A stretch of 64,000 bases of DNA, from contig NC_052357.1 of NCBI RefSeq assembly GCF_009727055.1, positions 6,214,881 to 6,278,880 on the forward strand. The letters run 5' to 3'. The notes beneath the pieces are model-generated. The model made no database searches. It saw only the letters and a list, made by a program, of their open reading frames with translations, and was not told the DNA's origin. A program made the position numbers and the translations under genes. The stretch comes from Benincasa hispida (Eukaryota > Streptophyta > Magnoliopsida > Cucurbitales > Cucurbitaceae). This document shows positions 58,301 to 64,000 of the stretch, one piece after another; positions within the stretch are counted from its first letter, which is position 1, and each line of letters opens with the position of its first letter.

Positions 58301-61300
58301 AGTTACAGATGATATTTACTTTTAATATTTAAAAAAAAAAAGGGATCCATTTACTTCTTTAGGGTCTGCAAATCATGATAGATTGGCCAATAATCTAAAT
58401 CAACCAACAAACGCAGAAGAAACAGTTGAAATTAACTCCAATGAATCTCTAAGAACAAAATAGCTGGTACATATAATAGAGCTTACAGTATTGGGCAATG
58501 TCGGAAGACAATCCTCAATAGCAAGAAAAATGCTATCATCTATATCTTCATAGGTAAGAGCTACAGTTCCATCATTGGGCTTTTCTGAAAGGATTACTCT
58601 ACTTCGTAACCTAGAAACATATGAAACCATTCCTGCAGAAGAATGTGAAGAGGTTTTAAATGGAATGAAGAGTTAGACAGAAGACCAACTATCTGAAAAC
58701 TGGCAAAGTTACAGACCTTGAGGTGTACGATCTTGCAACATAAAAGTTAACACCCTTCTTTTGCAGGCATTTAAGCTGCCACCAATAAGGGACTTTGACA
58801 TCTTCCTTGGACCAGCATCATCTTTTAAATCATCATTAATAAATGAGTTTGCCAGATGGGTCGCAACATCGTGAGCTGAATATGTACTTGGTTTTCTAAT
58901 AGGATAGTCATTGACCTTACTCTTTTTAAGGTTGAGCTGATGCCTGCAATAGGTTTTGATTAAACAATAAAACAAATGCATTATGTCATGTACATCTTAC
59001 ATTAAGCCAAAACCTTGCATAAAGCCTACACATAAGGGAGAAAGGAGGAGGGAAAAAGGGAAAACACGACACGATGATATTAACTCATGAACCATCCTAA
59101 TGTCAGAAAAAGGAGGTTAAATATCCAAACTTTACCTGGCAGCCACCATTTCAATCTTTGAGAATCTTTCAATCATGGTTTGATCAGCAAAAGGTGGGGT
59201 TCCAACTGAAGGACTGTTTGCATTCAGGGGAACACTCATATTACCAACACTAGCAGGAGATCCAACTCCATTGATTACTGGGGTTTTGGGGAGGGAATTT
59301 GATCTTCGCTTTGCAGCAGCTTGGGCCTGATGTTGCCTTTGCATTGAATCATTAGCACTGGAAGTCAAGGATGGAGTTCCACAAACATGAGAAACGGGAT
59401 TAACCCCAGGCTTATCCTTTTGTCCTGATGCAAGTGCAGAAATATTTCCAGGCACTCCATAGTGTGGCCCACCTGAGCCACTAGAGAATTCCCCTGATTT
59501 TGATAAGGATGGTTGAGCCATAGCTCCTGCTGATACACGAGGACTTTGAACTGATTTTCTTTTTGATAGTTGGTCCTCCTTTCTTGTTTCCTTCTCAATA
59601 TGCTGACCAAAATTATTCCAAGGAGGTTGAGAGGGATTAGATCTCACAAATGCTTGCTGTGGAGGTCTTTGCTGAACCCGTGGGTGCTGAGGATCTTGAT
59701 GGTTTTCTGTTTCCATCATCTGCATATCAGGTTTGCTACGACTAAGGTCAGATCCATCCATCTTTTCTGAATCAAACTGCTCTTCCTTGGCTCCATATCG
59801 CATAGCTGACTGTCCTGTAGCAAACGGTATTTGCACAGAATCCTGATTCAGGACTCCTTCAAACATCTGTGGAGAAAATTTTTGAACTCCTGGGTTGGAG
59901 TACTGAATACCTCTTGCTATTGCTTGCTGTTGCAACATATTCTTCCAATTCATGTCAGATCCCTGGGGGCTTTCCATAGACGCCAATGGGTGCGGTTGAA
60001 TTCCATCAATGCCCATAAGAGATGGCCTTGATCTCTTGTTAAAACTGGGCAAGGGTGACATTTGCCCATCTTGAGTTTCCCTCTTGGCATGAAGAGAGAC
60101 ATTAGGGTTCAAATTATCCGCATATGAGATCATTTCTTGCCCACTAGGGGAAACACCAGATGGATTAAGAACTGACCCACCCGCTTGATCAAGCATACCT
60201 CTTGGGGTTCCACTGCCCATAGAATACCTAGATTGAGATACAGGTACTGCAGATTGTGCTGGAAGAGAAGCATCTGAAGTAAGGTTCTTTGGTCTTGATG
60301 CTATCATCTCATTTAAACTCATATTTTGACCAGCTACATTATCAGGTGCATTCAAATTTCCAGAAACGACTCCTGAATCTCCCAGTCTGGTATTAAAACT
60401 TTCGGGTACTCTGTCTATGCAAATCTTCTTTCCATACCTACTATTAGATGAGATAGATACTTCTGAAAGCTGTCTCAATCGCTTCCTCTGCTTGCTGTAC
60501 TGAGAAAAGCTGAGCTGCAGACAGTAACAATAAATGTTAAACACATAAAATAGATTGAAATCTTATTTTCATAAAACAGAACCATTTGAATTTTACATCA
60601 CCTTCATAGGAACTGGGCTGTTACAAAGCCTATCTAACGTAGGAGCAGGATTAAGATTAAGTTGTGGTTGCAATGCCTTCAGAATCCGGGACTCCACTTC
60701 CTTCAGTATTACAAGCAAATTTAAAAAATCTATCACACAATCAATATGTTATCAAAATTATTCACTATATGAACTAATCATACATACCATCAGATCACCA
60801 TAGGTCCATGAATTATCTGAAATTAATGGAATATCTTTTACCACATTTTCCAAGGACAACCTAAGATGTATCTTATGGACAGTAGGTAATCTATCGGTCG
60901 ATTGAGCACCAGGACCCGGTTCAGGAAGGCGTCCACGAAAATCTCGCACCTGTGGAAACATAATTAAAGTCAATTCTGAAAATATAAACTAGAAAGTAAC
61001 AATAAAACATATATATAAATCTCTGATCGAGACGTAATTAAGATTCTTAAAGTAACATCGTCTAAACAAGATACATGATCCTGAATTAAAATTAAAAGGT
61101 TCAGAAGAACTACTTGCGCAACATTTAGTTTCCTCCAGCTTAAGAGATAATTAAGCACTTGAGCTTGATAGCTTGAAAACAATCCCAAACACAATGAAAG
61201 TAGTGTCACTTATTTCCCTAATGTTAAACTGTATTTTCTTGTTTATTTAATTAAATAATAATAATCATCTTTAACGCTAAATTGCAATTAGAGGCACAAT

Positions 61301-64000
61301 ATGTTCTATAACTCATTGCAACTCTCACTCTTCTACCAACAGTGTTTTACTTGCTTCCATTATGCTAGTAGTGGGATGAAAGTAAAACCCAACAAAACTG
61401 ATCCAACAACCACAACCGAGATTGGTCATTTCTATCAAAACCTGATTCTATTCTTGATATTCCCACCCGGTAAAACCAAGACAGTTTTAAGTATTAATCC
61501 AGAGAGAAGATATTGTCAAAAGCAGAAGTCACATGGTGAACACCTTGTGGACTCTTAAATGTGAAGGATTCTGTCAACCAAAAAGAATATACATACCATA
61601 TGAACATCACACATGCATATTTCATAGTTTTTCAATTCACATATCCATAGAATTTTCTTCATTAATATGCTTTCAAGCATTGTTTAAATCATCCTACCAT
61701 GATTTAGGCTTCCTGAAAGTAAATCCAGAACTAAAGTAAATCCAGAACTAAAGTAAACTCACCTCACAAACAATTGTGCCATCAAAATATTTGCAAGGTA
61801 TGTCATCAAGAATATCTCCAGGCAACCAGCCACATTCAATAGCCTTCAAGCACATACAACTAAAAAAAATTAACAAAAGAAAAGGCTTCCCATGATGAAA
61901 ATAATGGCTAGAGCCGAACAATAATTATTATACTGGAAATACATATACATTAAAAGAAAATGGCAGTTAGATACAGTTGATTGACCCAAAAACTTCAAGC
62001 CGACGGGTTATGGTAAATCTAATTATATCAGCACTTTAACACTCCCCTTCACTTGTGGGCTTGATAATGTGAAGAAGACCCAACAAGTGGAAACCAATAT
62101 TATTTATTAATTAGAAATGGAGAGTAAATGACATTACAGATGTTTGAACACAGAACCTTATGCTCTGATACCATGTTAAATCACTAATTGACCCAAAAGC
62201 TCAAGTTGATAGGCAATGATGAATTTAATTACATCAACACTTTAACAAATACGTTTCACGGAAAAAAAAGGAAAATTCACCATAAAGACTACCAGGCTCA
62301 TAAATAATAAAGAAGGAAGAACTTTGAAGACTGATAAGATAGGGCGCATCTTGTAAATTTCATTCTCAAGGCCTTGCTGAAAATAAGATTTCATCGTACC
62401 AGCTAACTAGATTTGAGTGTGAATAAAAATACCCTACGGAAGTTAGATTCATCATTTGAACTTCTTGGAGAGGAAATGTCAGCTTCAAGAATTTAAAAGG
62501 GGAAAACTACATATGAGAAATCTGCTCAATACCGATTGTTTCAAAGTCAGCCGACCCTGGAAAAATGTGTTGTTTCCAGTATTAAAGTAAACAATTTCAG
62601 AATGATGCAAACAATCTCAAGAGATGATTCGTTTTATATTTTATGAAAAGAAAACAGAAATTTTGATGTAATAATAAAAGAGAAATTACCAGAAATAAGG
62701 AACAAAGAGTCCTCAACATACAACCTATTGATTACGAAAAAGAAAGTAATCATAATAAAATCCTGCCCATCAACTGTCCAGTAAACTAGTCAATACTTAC
62801 CATGCCATAACAACTGGCTAACTAAGAAGAGATATGTGGAGAGAGATGAGGGAAAACAGATGACACTTACCGAAAACAAATTTTCAGATTTCCTGTCATA
62901 AGGAAGCAACAACTTTGAATTGTCTTGTAGAGTACTAGGGTGCGTAGGCTCAATCTGAAGATCAACCAAAGCATTAGTTTTGATGTAATTCCCTTCCTAG
63001 TTACTACTCAAATGAAGTAATGCTATTTTCAACAGACCTCTGATGGCTTTCCGATAGAATATCCATCTTGAAACAGGTTTAATGTGAAGGAAACTCCATT
63101 CTCTGAAAAAAACAATATTAATTTTTTAAAAAAAATTAAAAAATTAAAAAATCAAGAAACCAAACATGATAAGGTAATGCCCAAAGTCTATAGAAATTAC
63201 CTGGAATTAGACGACCTAAAGAAGACCCAGTCACCCCATTTACATCCCCACTTCTTTCAGTTTCTTCACCCTGTTGCATAAAGAATAAGTGTATTATGAT
63301 ACAAAGTAAACAGAATTAACATCATACTGACTTGCTTAGGCTATAGTATACAAACTCAATAGAAATCTTGCTGATTTCTGATTGTCAGACAAGTATAATT
63401 TTCATGCTTGAAATAACAAAAACAACAACAAAACATCCACTACACCATTGCCGTAATTATTATTGAGTTTTAATTTTCAATACGGTATTTGAAACTTCAA
63501 AACATTTTCATTTAGCACTATTACTTTCAAACGATCCACTTTGGTCCTTAATCTTTACATAAAAAACTATTAGATCTATTCTAGTCCCATCACATGAACT
63601 TGTGCTCAACATTAAAATGTTTGACGCCAAAACAAAACATATATTTGGAAGTATAAAGACCAAAACGAATAAGTAGGTGCAATAAAGGCGCAGTAGGCTG
63701 AATTTCCAAAGTTCAATTCCTTGTTCGGTTTGTTAACAGCAGTTAAATTCAACCGCATCCAGACTAGGCACTAAGAGTAAGTAACCAAGCAAAACAAAAA
63801 TCGAACTTTTAATTCATTCACAAAGGCACAAAATTAAAATCCTCTTAATAAAAAGCAAATGCACTGAAATCAGATATCCACATCGAAAAACAACGAAAGG
63901 CAGAAGCGGAAGCACTTACCTCAAGTTTTCGAGCAAGAGAAGATTCGTTCTTCGATAGAACCCTCGACCCATCCTTAGAGTCGTCGTCATCAAGGGCAGT
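55393..64000 (-). CDS. PHL: PHL/SPT20-like nuclear protein, 3' twelve exons (5' end outside window)
   Basis: The exons run, 5' to 3': >64000-63920, 63270-63201, 63102-63038, 62954-62871, 61843-61763, 60949-60788, 60700-60602, 60514-59136, 58943-58717, 58632-58487, 57064-57026 and 56889-55393. Phases fit throughout and give 1309 residues plus stop. The first ~200 visible residues (ENGVSFTLNLFQDGYSIGKP, GWLPGDILDDIPCKYFDGTI, VRDFRGRLPEPGPGAQSTD) form the Spt20-like SEP region. A large exon is Ser/Gln/Asn-rich, followed by the conserved SLPKTPVINGVGSPASVG, RKPSTYSAHDVATHLANSF and KRRVLTFMLQDRTPQGMVSY. The last exon is Gln-rich with long CAG/CAA runs. In Arabidopsis, PHYTOCHROME-DEPENDENT LATE-FLOWERING binds phytochrome B and CONSTANS and promotes flowering. 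Plant Spt20-like proteins are also linked to SAGA-type coactivators. The start codon and first exon(s) lie beyond 64000. Confidence 0.92.
57982..58004. repeat. (TA)n microsatellite in a PHL intron
   Basis: About 11 TA units (gtatatat…atatta) in the intron between 57064 and 58487. The rest of that 1.4 kb intron is AT-rich with no feature recognised. Confidence 0.9.
61965..62247 (-). mobile_element. TRIM (terminal-repeat retrotransposon in miniature)
   Basis: Two ~75 bp direct repeats, 61965-62041 and 62174-62247 (shared core ttgacccaaaa … atcancactttaaca), flank ~130 bp. The right repeat starts tgttaaa and ends tttaaca. On the minus strand the right repeat is followed by TGGTATCAGAGCA (62173-62161), an initiator-Met primer site. 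The left repeat is preceded by the purine tract cacaagtgaaggggag (62057-62042). No coding capacity. The five flanking bases do not match, so the insertion is old or an end is slightly misplaced. It lies in the intron between PHL exons 61763-61843 and 62871-62954. Confidence 0.75.

Noticed and set aside
59365..60031. Additional ORFs on both strands in the large PHL exon
   Set aside because: Other-frame shadows of a 1.4 kb exon whose main frame has conserved motifs and fits the splice phases.
62161..62173. tgctctgatacca as part of a tRNA gene
   Set aside because: No surrounding cloverleaf or A/B boxes. The position and the flanking repeats fit a TRIM primer-binding site.
61973..62252. Target duplication for the TRIM
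   Set aside because: Flanking pentamers (atggc and aatac) do not match under any boundary I tried, so none is claimed.

Overview
The window is nuclear DNA of a dicot plant. Three intron-containing genes match plant families: SEC22, a SAP/CCCH zinc-finger protein, and PHL/SPT20-like. Most of the rest is plant LTR-retrotransposon and DNA-transposon sequence. The repeat types, including a ULP1-protease Mutator element, suggest a cucurbit, but that is inference. No bacterial genes, CRISPR arrays, rRNA or tRNA genes were seen.

Region 1 (1-33.8 kb) is a nested transposon island. A degraded hAT transposon runs from beyond the left edge to 10960. It is split by an 8.2 kb minus-strand LTR element (248-8399) that carries a PF20167-like ORF but no gag or pol. 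The hAT itself sits in a minus-strand copia element (copia A, 10961-22827). The 5' LTR of copia A is split by a related gag-only, Athila-like LTR element (14858-21346; TSD ctcgc; tRNA-Asp primer site). Copia A abuts a Ty3/gypsy-type LTR ending at 23943, which in turn abuts a DUF1985-like remnant. Next come a copia LTR split by a 1.15 kb Harbinger-like element (24905-26058), and copia B (26935-33822; TSD gtatc), which has a large internal deletion and a solo LTR (29277-31344; TSD gcatg) inside its leader.

Region 2 (34-39 kb) holds the R-SNARE gene SEC22 (five coding exons, 218 aa), with a LINE remnant in its last intron. Region 3 (40-49.4 kb) is a degenerate TGATAG-rich repeat field interrupted by a full-length 7.4 kb Mutator-like element (41598-49013). 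That element has ~124 bp TIRs, a perfect 9 bp TSD, a degraded MuDR-type transposase on the plus strand, and a convergent DUF1985-coiled coil-ULP1 protease gene on the minus strand.

Region 4 (50.4-64 kb) holds a nine-exon SAP + CCCH zinc-finger gene (495 aa, plus strand), a small TAA-flanked MITE, and the 3' twelve exons of a PHL/SPT20-like gene (minus strand) that runs off the right edge and carries a TRIM retrotransposon in one intron. Two single-N positions (1061 and 18307) are each flanked by exact direct duplications and are best read as assembly joins. The three host genes have unrelated roles (ER-Golgi transport, nucleic-acid binding, flowering/transcription) and form no functional cluster.
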